Shown: positions 25,135-33,553 of the stretch, one piece after another
Numbering within the stretch: position 1 is the first letter of the stretch
How the letters are laid out: the number at the start of each line of letters is the position of its first letter
Assembly: GCA_965116865.1 (NCBI GenBank)
Contig: OZ220727.1
Location: 2,294,001-2,358,000 of the forward strand
DNA length: 64,000 bases
Source of the DNA: Aldehydirespirator sp965116865
GTDB lineage: Bacteria > Actinomycetota > Acidimicrobiia > Acidimicrobiales > Aldehydirespiratoraceae
Direction: 5' to 3'
Notes under the pieces: generated by a model
Told to the model about the DNA's origin: nothing
What the model saw: the letters and a program-made list of their open reading frames with translations, nothing else
The model's database searches: none
Made by a program: the position numbers and the translations under genes

Positions 25135-28100
25135 TCAAGCGCCGTCGAGGAGGCCGAGGCCGCGGGTCAGGAACGACGCCATCTGCGCCCTAGTCACCGG
25201 ATCGTCAGGACAATACAGCAACGGCCTAGTAGAACAACCCGAAGTGATCCCAGCGGAATACAACGCGGCGATAGCAGCGGCGTGAGTGCTGCCACGATCC
25301 ACATCGCCGAACCCCGGCGGCTGCGTCGCCGCGGGCAGCTCCAACGCCCGGGTCAGGAACGACGCCATCTGCGCCCTAGTCACCGGATCGTCAGGACAAT
25401 ACAGCAACGGCCTAGTAGAACAACCCGAAGTGATCCCAGCGGAATACAACGCGGCGATAGCAGCGGCGTGAGTGCTGCCACGATCCACATCGCCGAACCC
25501 CGGCGGCTGCGTCGCCGCGGGCAGCTCCAACGCCCGGGTCAGGAACGACGCCATCTGCGCCCTAGTCACCGGATCGTCAGGACAATACAGCAACGGCCTA
25601 GTAGAACAACCCGAAGTGATCCCAGCGGAATACAACGCGGCGATAGCAGCGGCGTGAGTGCTGCCGCGGCCCACATCGCCGAATTCCGTCGGTCGGGTGC
25701 CTGTAGGCCCGGGCGGCGTAGGCCCGGGCGGCGTAAGCCCGGGCGGCGTAAGCCCGGGCGGCGTAGGCCCGGGCCGCGTGATGCGAAGCCTCGCGCGAAG
25801 GTCCTCGATGTCGTCTTTGACGGTCACCGCGACGCTCGCCTGGAGCGGGTAGGCGACCGAGGTCGTGTAAGTGAACGTGTTGGTGAGGACCGCGCTGCCG
25901 TCGTCGGTGTCGGCATCGCGCGCCGCGTGGACGATCACACTCTTGGCGGTCTCCCAGTTACTGGTGGTGAACGTGAGGCTCGTCGTAGGGGGTTGTACGT
26001 CGGTGTTGTCGGAGGTGACAGCCACCGTCACATCGCCTTGCGGCTTGCCTTCGAGTTCGACCCAGTAGAGGTGGGTGCTGCCCTCTGTGACGGTCAGAGT
26101 GTCCGGCGTGACCGACACGACCGGCTCGTTGTCTTGGATCGTGCCGGTAGCGACGCGTTTAACGATGTCGATCGTCTCGAACGCACTGGGTGTTGCCGTG
26201 GCCATCATGGCGTTGGAGAGGCTCAGGGTGAGCGTCTCGTCATCTTCGTCGATGTCGTCGCCCACGACGACCACGTCGATGGTGTGGCTGGTTTGGAACT
26301 CGGTAGCGGACACACTGACGCTGGTGAACGTCAACACACCGGACAGCGGGAACGCGCCGGAAGCGGATGACGATGTGTGGTCGTCACCAAGGGTCGAGGT
26401 GTCGGCCTCTATGACATAGTCGACAGTGACCTCGCCTTCGGGGACGCCCTTGAGACTGACCGTGAACTGCAGATTCCTAGCCTCGCTGGCACCGTGCTCG
26501 GGCTCCTGTATGGCGACGTCGGCGACGGTGAGTCGCGGCGCGCCGTCGGAGTCGAGAATGGTACCAATCGCGGAGGACGGCTCGCCGATCTCGCCACCGG
26601 CGGTCACCTCGGTGAGCCGCACCGTGAACTCCTCGTCGTCTTCGACGACATCGTCACCTTTCAGCCGCAGCCCGAACTCGCCGGCCGTGACACCCGGACG
26701 GAAGGTCACCTCCTTGGATCTGCTGGATCTGCTCACCTCGTAGTCGTCGTCACTCTCGGCGGTCCCGTCTACCGCATCCCACTTGGCGGTGACGTCATAC
26801 GCGGCCTCGCGATCGAGGACCATCTCGAAAGAGATGGTGCTGCTCTCGAACTGGGCGATGTCGGAGGAGATCGAGACGCGGGGACGCGGCTCGTTGTCGA
26901 TGATGATGGCTTCAGCATTGCTGTTGCCGCCCACCTCGGCGCTGCCGTCGGGGCTGCGCAGAGACACCCTGAACCACTCATCATGTTCGGCGATGTCGTC
27001 GTCCATGACGGTCACCACGAACACGGCGGTCTGCTCACCGGGAGGGATCTCGAACTCTACGTTGCTCAACGGCGCGAAGTCGTCAATTGGAGTAGCACGG
27101 GAGACATTCAAGACATTGGAGCTGCGTGTGGTGGCGTCGAGTTTCACCGTGCGTCCGCTCGGCGACACCAGACGCGCCTCGAAGACGGCTCGCCCGTCGT
27201 CTTCGTCTGCCGTGGTGTCGAACACCACTACCTGCGGCGGGCTGTCGTTGTCGGTGATCGTCACAGTCCCAGAAGCGCTAGACACGATGCCCAAAGAGCG
27301 AGTGGACAGTTCGACGGTGAACGTCTCGTCGTCCTCGTCGACGGTGTCATCAAGCAGCGGCACGTAGAGCAGCGCACTCTGCGAGCCAGCCGTGGTGAAC
27401 GTCAAGGTGCCCGACGACTTTTCGTAGTCGGCACCGGCTTTCGCCGTGCCGTCCTTGGTCCTCCAGTCAACGGTCGCAGCGTGCAACAGGGGTTTGTCCA
27501 ACGTAACAGACAAGTAGACTGCTGCCGACCCCTCACCTATTCCCAACTTACTCTTCGATAACAGGTGTTCGACTCTCATCGTCGCGTCGGAGTCGTTGTC
27601 TTGGATCGTGCCTGTGGCCCGGTCGACTCCCAGCCTTGCGACCGCTGGCGCGGCCGGCCATATCACGACGTTGAAGTTCTCGTCGTGTTCAACGGATTCG
27701 TCATCGACGATGTCGATCTCAATGTATTCGGTCGTTGCGCCGTCCGCGAAGTGGACCCTGCCGACTTTCTGGTTGAAGTCTTGTCCGGGTGTCGCGTGGG
27801 TGGCAGAGCCGGTGGTCGACTCGGTCCGGTAGTAGACGTAGAGGTTGTCGTGGCCTACCGACTCCGACAGCGTCACCTCGAACCGCGCTTTCTCGCCCTC
27901 CCTGACCGGTGCCGCGTCAGCAATGGACACGGTCGGCGGATTGTCCGCGTCGACGATCGTGCCCGTAGCCCGACCTCGGGCCAGCTTTACCCAGTCCGGG
28001 TGGGAGGAGTGGCGGATAAACGGGAGGTTTAACCTCGACGGACCCGACAAGACGACAAGTAACGTCTCATCGTCTTCGTCGATGTCGTCGCCTCGCACTT

Positions 28101-31100
28101 CGACCGTGACCGTCTTTTCGGAGTCGCCCGGATCGAAGATCAGCTCCCCGTCGGAGTACGTGTAATCCACGCCTTCCGTGGCAGAGCCTCGAACAACAGT
28201 CCATCTCACGATGTCGGTTGCTCCTGCTGTGATACCGAACCGCCGCACCGTGAATTCCATATTCGTGACGTCATCACCTGTAGCGGGCTCGACCACAGTG
28301 ACGTCGTCGATCTGCAACCATGTCGGCGGCTGCGTGATAATGTGCGTGGGGCTGGTCGCGCTGCGGCTCAAGCTGACGGTCTCGGCGACGAACATGGTGT
28401 CGTAGATTCTGCCCGTCGCGGTCTTGTTGATGACCTGGGCGTTGACCACGTCAGAGAGAGACACGGTGAACGTCTCCTCGTCTGGTTCGTCGCTGGCATC
28501 GCCGAGCACCTCGACCTGGAACGTCTTCTTGGTTTCGCCTGGTTGGAACGTGAGCTTAGGTTCGCCGCTAACGCTAACGCTAACGGCGGTGACGGCGGTG
28601 TAATCAGCGGGAGCGGTGGCGGTGTCGTCGGCGGTCCACCAATCAGCTGTCACTGTCCGCGTGCTAGGGGCGCTGAGCGTCGCAGTGAACTCCATATGAG
28701 CTGTGCTGCCGTCGGCGGGTTCTTCCACCCAGGCGTCGGTGACCGCCAAGATCAGCGGATCACTGTCAGTGATGGTGCCGTCGACAGTCCGGTCGACGGA
28801 GAGCGTCGCGTTGGAGGCACCTGACAGCTCGACCTCCACCGTCTCGTCGGATTCGGCGCTGGCGTCGTTGAGCAGTCTGACGACGAACTCCTTGGAGATT
28901 TCGCCCGGCGCGAACACTACTCTGCCCGCAGCAGGCACAAAGTCCGACCAAGGTGTGGCTGTGCCGCCGTCGGTGGTCGCCCAGTCGGCGGTGACGGTGC
29001 GGGAGATCGCACGATCGAGGCTCACTGTGAACTGCAATTCTTGCCCGGGAAAATTCTCGGCGGCGGACGGCGGGTCCCCGAACGACACCACGGACACGGG
29101 AAGTGCATCGTTGTCTCTGATGGTGCCGATGGCTATCGGATCGGCCGTGGATGCGTTCACTGCTTCCATCAGCTCTACTATGAACGTCTCGTTGTCTTCG
29201 TCGATGTCGTCGCCGACCACATCGACCGTGAATGTCTTGACGGTTTCACCCGGTTCGAATGTGAGCAGCCCACTGCCCTCGTAGGTGTAGTCGGCGGTTG
29301 CGGCAGCGGAGCCGGGGACCAGATCGTATTCGATCAATACAGTTTTGGCGCTCTGCTGGCTGAGCTCAACCGTGAACTTCATGGGTTCTGCGGGGTCGCC
29401 TGTGTCTGGCTCCTCCAGCTCTGCGTCCTTGATCGACAGCGACGGCGCTGCGTCGTCGTCAATGATCCAGAACTCCAATATCGACCCGCTGTTGATTTCC
29501 AGATCCACGTTCTGTGTACATGCGTCTATTGGCTGCACATAGAATTTCTCAACGTCCTCGTCGATGTTGTCGCCGAGCACATCGACTGTGAACGTCTTGA
29601 CGGTTTCACCTGGTTTGAACGTGAGCTCGATGCTCTTAGGAATGTAGTCGTCGCCAGCGGTGGCGGTTTGGCCGACGACGCCGTAGTCGGCCGTCTCGTA
29701 GCATAAGATTACTATCTTCTCGCTTGCCCAAGAGAGCTCCACATTGAACGTCACTCGCTGTCTCGTGTGGGACTCGATAAGGAACGGCAGGGCTGCAAAA
29801 CGGCTCGGGCTGCTGATAGACATGTACGGGTCGGGATCGTTGTCTTTGATGATGAACGTCGCGGTCCCGGTCCCGATAGACCCGTGGGACGGGCTCGACA
29901 GCACGACGCTGAACGTCTCGTCGGGTTCGGGGACGCTGTCGTTGATCAACTCCACGTCAATCTGATCGCTGAGAGCGCCCGCTGGGATCGTGAGCATGCC
30001 TTGCACGGCAACATAATCCTCGCCCGCGAGGGCGTCGCCGTCCAAAGTCTCGTAGTACACGGTTAAGGGCACGTCGGATTTCGTGTTGAGCCTCACCGTG
30101 ACTGACTCTGTGACCACCCCCTCATGTGAGCTCCCCCTCCCCTCACGCACCTCCACCTCATTGTTGTCGAACGACACTTCCACGGGATCGTCGTCTTTGA
30201 TGATGAACGTCCTGGTCCCGGTCCCGATAGACCCGTGGGACGGGCTCGACAGCACGACGCTGAACGTCTCGTCAACTTCGAAGACGCCGTCGTCGATCAG
30301 TTGCACCGTAATCTGACCGCTGGTATCGCCCGCTTCGATCGTGAGCGTGCCTTGCACGGCAACATAATCCTCGCCCGCGAGGGCGTCGCCGACGTAGTCG
30401 TTAGTCGAGTAGCTCTTAGTCTCGTAGTTCACGGTGAAGGGCACGTCGGTTTCCGTGTCGAGCCTCACCGTCAATGACACTGTGCCCTCCCCCTCACGCA
30501 CCTCCTCTTCATTGTTGTCGAACGACACGGAGAGGGGATCGTCGTCTTTGATGGCGACCGTCACGGTCCCGACCCCGATATCCGCATCCGCGATATCCGC
30601 GTTGGACGGGCTCGACAGCACGACGCTGAACGTCTCGTCAACTTCGAAGACGCCGTCGTCGATCAGTTGCACCGTAATCTGACCTCTGGTCTTGCCCGCT
30701 TCGATCGTGAGCGTGCCTTGCACGGCAACATAATCCTCGCCCGCGAGGGCGTCGCCGTCCAAAGTCTCGTAGTCCACGGTGACGGGCACGTTGAATGTCT
30801 TGTAGAGCCGCACCCACAAGTCCACCTCGCTCCCCTCATCCCCATCCGTTTTCTCCTCCGCGAACGACACGGAGAAGGGATCGTCGTCTCGGATGATGAC
30901 CGTCACGGTCCCGACCCCGATATCCGCGTGGGACGGGTTCGACAGCACGACGCTGAACGTCTGGACGGCTTCTTCGGCGACGCTGTCGTCGATCAACTGC
31001 ACTTCAATCTGACCGCTGGTAGACTGCGCTGGGATCGTGAGCGTGCCTTGCACGGCAGTATAATCCTCGCCCGCGAGGGCTTTGTCGTCCAAAGTCTCGT

Positions 31101-31341
31101 AGTCCACGGTGACGGTCTTGTCGGTTGCTTTGTCGAGAGTCACCGACAAGGTCACCAGGTCCCCCTCATTTCCATACACTCCTCTATCCGTGAACGACAC
31201 GGTCGGGGTCTCCTCCTGGGCCGCGGCCTGGCCGACGGCGGCGAGCATCGCCGCGAGCATCGCCACGGGGGCAGCGACTGCGGCGACCCTGGCGAAGAGG
31301 CCCCCTACCGGGGCTGAGGGTGCAGATCGGGCATGGAGCAC
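25135..31341 (-). CDS. Giant secreted Calx-beta protein with three C-terminal S-layer-like repeats
   Basis: The protein has 2068 aa. The GTG start is supported by AGGAGG five bases upstream. A signal peptide follows (VAAVAAPVAMLAAMLAAVGQ then AAAQ, cleavage ~42). Residues ~45-1850 are about 16 Calx-beta repeats (DETFSVVLSSPS, AGEDYVAVQGTLTI and similar). A short GLTPPGPTPPG linker (15-bp repeats at 25705-25775) leads to three near-identical 62-residue repeats (FGDVDRGSTHAAAIAALYSA, GITSGCSTRPLLYCPDDPVT, RAQMASFLTRAL), a cell-surface module common in acidimicrobial secreted proteins and similar to SLH. Inferred role: Ca2+-binding surface adhesin or scaffold. Adjacent N-terminal Calx-beta repeats are also very alike at DNA level, suggesting ongoing duplication. 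Confidence 0.9.
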   Translation of the reverse strand: MLHARSAPSAPVGGLFARVAAVAAPVAMLAAMLAAVGQAAAQEETPTVSFTDRGVYGNEGDLVTLSVTLDKATDKTVTVDYETLDDKALAGEDYTAVQGTLTIPAQSTSGQIEVQLIDDSVAEEAVQTFSVVLSNPSHADIGVGTVTVIIRDDDPFSVSFAEEKTDGDEGSEVDLWVRLYKTFNVPVTVDYETLDGDALAGEDYVAVQGTLTIEAGKTRGQITVQLIDDGVFEVDETFSVVLSSPSNADIADADIGVGTVTVAIKDDDPLSVSFDNNEEEVREGEGTVSLTVRLDTETDVPFTVNYETKSYSTNDYVGDALAGEDYVAVQGTLTIEAGDTSGQITVQLIDDGVFEVDETFSVVLSSPSHGSIGTGTRTFIIKDDDPVEVSFDNNEVEVREGRGSSHEGVVTESVTVRLNTKSDVPLTVYYETLDGDALAGEDYVAVQGMLTIPAGALSDQIDVELINDSVPEPDETFSVVLSSPSHGSIGTGTATFIIKDNDPDPYMSISSPSRFAALPFLIESHTRQRVTFNVELSWASEKIVILCYETADYGVVGQTATAGDDYIPKSIELTFKPGETVKTFTVDVLGDNIDEDVEKFYVQPIDACTQNVDLEINSGSILEFWIIDDDAAPSLSIKDAELEEPDTGDPAEPMKFTVELSQQSAKTVLIEYDLVPGSAAATADYTYEGSGLLTFEPGETVKTFTVDVVGDDIDEDNETFIVELMEAVNASTADPIAIGTIRDNDALPVSVVSFGDPPSAAENFPGQELQFTVSLDRAISRTVTADWATTDGGTATPWSDFVPAAGRVVFAPGEISKEFVVRLLNDASAESDETVEVELSGASNATLSVDRTVDGTITDSDPLILAVTDAWVEEPADGSTAHMEFTATLSAPSTRTVTADWWTADDTATAPADYTAVTAVSVSVSGEPKLTFQPGETKKTFQVEVLGDASDEPDEETFTVSLSDVVNAQVINKTATGRIYDTMFVAETVSLSRSATSPTHIITQPPTWLQIDDVTVVEPATGDDVTNMEFTVRRFGITAGATDIVRWTVVRGSATEGVDYTYSDGELIFDPGDSEKTVTVEVRGDDIDEDDETLLVVLSGPSRLNLPFIRHSSHPDWVKLARGRATGTIVDADNPPTVSIADAAPVREGEKARFEVTLSESVGHDNLYVYYRTESTTGSATHATPGQDFNQKVGRVHFADGATTEYIEIDIVDDESVEHDENFNVVIWPAAPAVARLGVDRATGTIQDNDSDATMRVEHLLSKSKLGIGEGSAAVYLSVTLDKPLLHAATVDWRTKDGTAKAGADYEKSSGTLTFTTAGSQSALLYVPLLDDTVDEDDETFTVELSTRSLGIVSSASGTVTITDNDSPPQVVVFDTTADEDDGRAVFEARLVSPSGRTVKLDATTRSSNVLNVSRATPIDDFAPLSNVEFEIPPGEQTAVFVVTVMDDDIAEHDEWFRVSLRSPDGSAEVGGNSNAEAIIIDNEPRPRVSISSDIAQFESSTISFEMVLDREAAYDVTAKWDAVDGTAESDDDYEVSRSSRSKEVTFRPGVTAGEFGLRLKGDDVVEDDEEFTVRLTEVTAGGEIGEPSSAIGTILDSDGAPRLTVADVAIQEPEHGASEARNLQFTVSLKGVPEGEVTVDYVIEADTSTLGDDHTSSSASGAFPLSGVLTFTSVSVSATEFQTSHTIDVVVVGDDIDEDDETLTLSLSNAMMATATPSAFETIDIVKRVATGTIQDNEPVVSVTPDTLTVTEGSTHLYWVELEGKPQGDVTVAVTSDNTDVQPPTTSLTFTTSNWETAKSVIVHAARDADTDDGSAVLTNTFTYTTSVAYPLQASVAVTVKDDIEDLRARLRITRPGPTPPGLTPPGLTPPGPTPPGPTGTRPTEFGDVGRGSTHAAAIAALYSAGITSGCSTRPLLYCPDDPVTRAQMASFLTRALELPAATQPPGFGDVDRGSTHAAAIAALYSAGITSGCSTRPLLYCPDDPVTRAQMASFLTRALELPAATQPPGFGDVDRGSTHAAAIAALYSAGITSGCSTRPLLYCPDDPVTRAQMASFLTRGLGLLDGA
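25280..25665. repeat. 186-bp near-identical tandem units encoding S-layer-like repeats
   Basis: Units at 25286-25471 and 25472-25657 are identical or nearly so over 186 bp (62 codons), and a third, slightly shorter unit precedes at 25135-25285. Identity at DNA level, not only protein level, indicates recent duplication or gene conversion. Confidence 0.95.
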
Positions 31342-31346
31342 GGTTG

Positions 31347-31352
31347 CCTCCT
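31347..31352 (-). promoter_or_regulatory. Shine-Dalgarno AGGAGG for the Calx-beta/S-layer gene
   Basis: AGGAGG lies 5 bases before the GTG at 31341 (AGGAGGCAACCGTG), a perfect site that decides this start. Confidence 0.85.
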
Positions 31353-31791
31353 ATTGGTCAGATCAAACGGCGATCAGGCAGTCGCCGATCTGGGCGGCTG
31401 CGATCTGTAGCGGTCGACGGAACTGTAGCGGTCGAAGGAGATGGGCGACCCGGCCTGCGCCGGGCAGATAGCAGAAGGTCTGAGACGGCAGCCCCCAAGA
31501 GGCAGCGGGCGATGCCGATGATCGTAGCACCCCAGCCCCATGCCCTGGTCCGCATGTTCTGCGGGGCGGAGAGAAACCAGCCCCGGCCACGGTCATGCCA
31601 GGACCGGCCAACAATGCAAAGGCGGTCCCACGACCCCGGGATCTGCTCACGACTCTGCCGACCGTACGGTCAGCGCGCCCCAAGGGACTGGCAGTCGCCC
31701 GGGACGACGGAGAGGTCGTAGCAGGATCTTCGGGTGATTTTGATTATGCTCATCTGACTAGATACTCACTCGCTCGACTATTAGTTCCAAG
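31353..31791. other. Intergenic region with no supported gene
   Basis: This is the upstream region of the Calx-beta gene and downstream region of parA. It contains an 18-bp direct repeat (CTGTAGCGGTCGA twice near 31406-31434) and a short AT-rich stretch at 31735-31800. Several frames are open, but none has a motif, start context or homologue I recognise. Confidence 0.6.
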
Positions 31792-32925
31792 TCAGCTTAG
31801 CGTAGCCGCCAAGGGACGTAAACACCACTTGTACAGACGGCACCGCGACGGGCGGTGCCGAGCCCGACTCGGACGGCACGACTTCGCCGCCCGGCAGCCG
31901 GTCCGTGAAGTCGGCCTCCGACCGCCGCGCCGACAAGGCGCCGCGTGCTCGCTCGGCGTCCCATGCACCTGATCAGCTCCGACATGGGCGATCATCCCGG
32001 CGTCGAGAATGCCGAGCACGTCGTCGCGCCCGTAACGGGCCCGGGGCGCCCCCCGCCGTTCCCGGGTCGAGGACTCGTCGAGGACCGACCGGCGGTACTC
32101 GCCGTGTATCGCATCCATCCACCGCGCGTAGGCCCTCACCGGACGGTCCAGTCGCACGGCGTGCTGAAGGACGACGTAGCCGATCGGCTCCATGGCGCCG
32201 CTCGGCATGCCCAGACCCTCCAGACCCGAGATCTCTCTCGCTCGGGCCAGGCGCGACTTCCATTGCTTGCGCCACCTGCGGAGTGTCGGACCGAGGTTGC
32301 GGAGGCCCTGCAGCGAGAACAGGTCGGAGGCGAGAGGCACCACCACGAAGTCGGCGGCGATCAGCGCGGCCCGGTTGATAGCGCCGAGGTTGGGCCCCAC
32401 GTCGATCAGAACGAGATCGGCCTCGGCTTGCTCCCTGGCCCGACCCAGCACCCGGCTGAGGGCCGTGATCACACGGAAAGCACGCTCGCCTCCGTCGAGA
32501 CACTGCGGCCACTGGCTCGAGAGCTCATCCTCGGCCTCCGAAAGGGCGAGATCGCCGGCCACGAGCCCGAGCGGAGGCCATGGGCTCATCACGGCCGGTG
32601 GGGCGACGTCACCCGTGCCCCGCAGCAATGGCGTCAGCGCGCCGTGGATCGTCTCACGTGGGGGATCCGGGGTCCACAGATCGTCTGCGTCACGGTCTGC
32701 GAGGAACATGCCGGCGAGGTTGGCCTGGGGGTCCAGATCGGCCGCTACCACGCACACCCCGAGATCGGCGCACATCCAGGCCAGGTGATAGACGAGGTTG
32801 GCCTGGGGGTCCAGATCGGCCGCTACCACGCACACCCCGAGATCGGCGCACATCCAGGCCAGGTGATAGACGAGCGACGTCTTGCCGACGCCGCCCTTGT
32901 TGTTGAAGAAGGCGACAGCCGTCAT
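31792..32925 (-). CDS. ParA-family ATPase with duplicated Walker-region segment
   Basis: The protein has 377 aa from ATG 32925. MTAVAFFNNKGGVGKTSLVY is the deviant Walker A motif, VVAADLDPQAN the A' motif and LVLIDVGPNLGAINRAAL Walker B. A 78-bp in-frame duplication (32716-32871) repeats the 26 residues LVYHLAWMCADLGVCVVAAD plus LDPQAN between Walker A and the rest, so the protein has two A' segments. ParA ATPases position DNA or protein cargo; ATPase activity with this insertion is doubtful. The last ~60 residues are Arg-rich and unlike the family, suggesting a late frameshift or fusion. The start overlaps the stop of the preceding gene (ATGA). Confidence 0.8.
   Translation of the reverse strand: MTAVAFFNNKGGVGKTSLVYHLAWMCADLGVCVVAADLDPQANLVYHLAWMCADLGVCVVAADLDPQANLAGMFLADRDADDLWTPDPPRETIHGALTPLLRGTGDVAPPAVMSPWPPLGLVAGDLALSEAEDELSSQWPQCLDGGERAFRVITALSRVLGRAREQAEADLVLIDVGPNLGAINRAALIAADFVVVPLASDLFSLQGLRNLGPTLRRWRKQWKSRLARAREISGLEGLGMPSGAMEPIGYVVLQHAVRLDRPVRAYARWMDAIHGEYRRSVLDESSTRERRGAPRARYGRDDVLGILDAGMIAHVGADQVHGTPSEHAAPCRRGGRRPTSRTGCRAAKSCRPSRARHRPSRCRLYKWCLRPLAATLS
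32716..32871. repeat. 78-bp in-frame duplication within parA
   Basis: GAGGTTGGCCTGGGGGTCCA starts at 32716 and 32794; the 78-bp units are identical. They encode the A'-motif region of the ATPase. Confidence 0.95.
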
Positions 32926-33149
32926 CGCGGCGACCTCGACGGCCTTACCGTCGCTCGCACCCATGTGTGCTGCACATCGAACTCGGGCTCCGGGTTGCCA
33001 TTGGCTGCCAGCGCCTCGCGGGCCAGTGGTATTCCCAAGCCGAAGTGCTGGACGAAACCTAGATTGCGCATGACCTCCGCAATCAGGTCCGACTCGAGAT
33101 CGACCAGCATCTCTGCGAGTTCGGCGTCGCTGTATCCGTCGGACGGCAC
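32922..33149 (-). pseudogene. Internally deleted Schlafen/AlbA_2-type ATP-binding protein
   Basis: From GTG 33149 the 75-aa frame starts VPSDGYSDAELAEMLVDLES, the N-terminus of AlbA_2-type proteins. It jumps at once to LIAEVMRNLGFVQHFGLGIP and LAANGNPEPEFDVQHTWVRA, the C-terminal HATPase_c_4-like end of the same family. Several hundred residues in the middle are missing, yet the frame is kept and the stop overlaps the parA ATG (ATGA). In related loci a full-length protein of this type precedes a ParA-like gene. A short product may be made, but the original activity must be lost. Confidence 0.6.
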
Positions 33150-33250
33150 TCCGCAACAGTACCGCCGGCATGGGCTGACGACGGGAGAGATCGGATTGGA
33201 GGCGGGCCGGCGGCCGGCGAGCCCGGCGATCGCGGGAATCGGGCGCGAGC

Positions 33251-33420
33251 AGTGCTGCCGCGCCGATCGGGGGGTAGGCGGACACTGTCGCATCGATCAA
33301 CGGCTCGACTCAAGTGCTGCCGCGCCGATCGGGGGGTAGGCGGACACTGTCGCATCGATCAACGGCTCGACTCAAGTGCTGCCGCGCCGATCGGGGGGTA
33401 GGCGACGGTAGGCGACGGCA
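33251..33420. repeat. 62-bp tandem repeat, ~2.7 copies
   Basis: AGTGCTGCCGCGCCGATCGG starts at 33251, 33313 and 33375. It separates two truncated genes. Confidence 0.9.
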
Positions 33421-33427
33421 GTCAGGC

Positions 33428-33553
33428 CGAGCCCTCGACCTCGGCGGTGCGCTCATCGCGGCCACCGCGGCCGCGAACGGCCTGGCGCTCGCCACCAGGA
33501 ACACTCGAGACTTCGAGGGTCCCGACCTCGAGGTTGTCGACCCATGGCGCTAG
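33428..33553 (+). pseudogene. VapC-type PIN-domain 3' remnant
   Basis: The frame reads RALDLGGALIAATAAANGLA and LATRNTRDFEGPDLEVVDPW to a TAG at 33553, the typical C-terminus of VapC toxins (D..IAATA...gl.lvTRN..DF). Everything upstream is replaced by the 62-bp array. It ends 4 bp inside the convergent jetD. Confidence 0.7.

Noticed and set aside
31595..31972. 125-codon plus-strand frame starting MPGPANNAKAVPRP
   Set aside because: Partly antisense to the 3' end of parA, no ribosome-binding site and no recognised domain. The first 60 residues could be a fragment, but I cannot support it.
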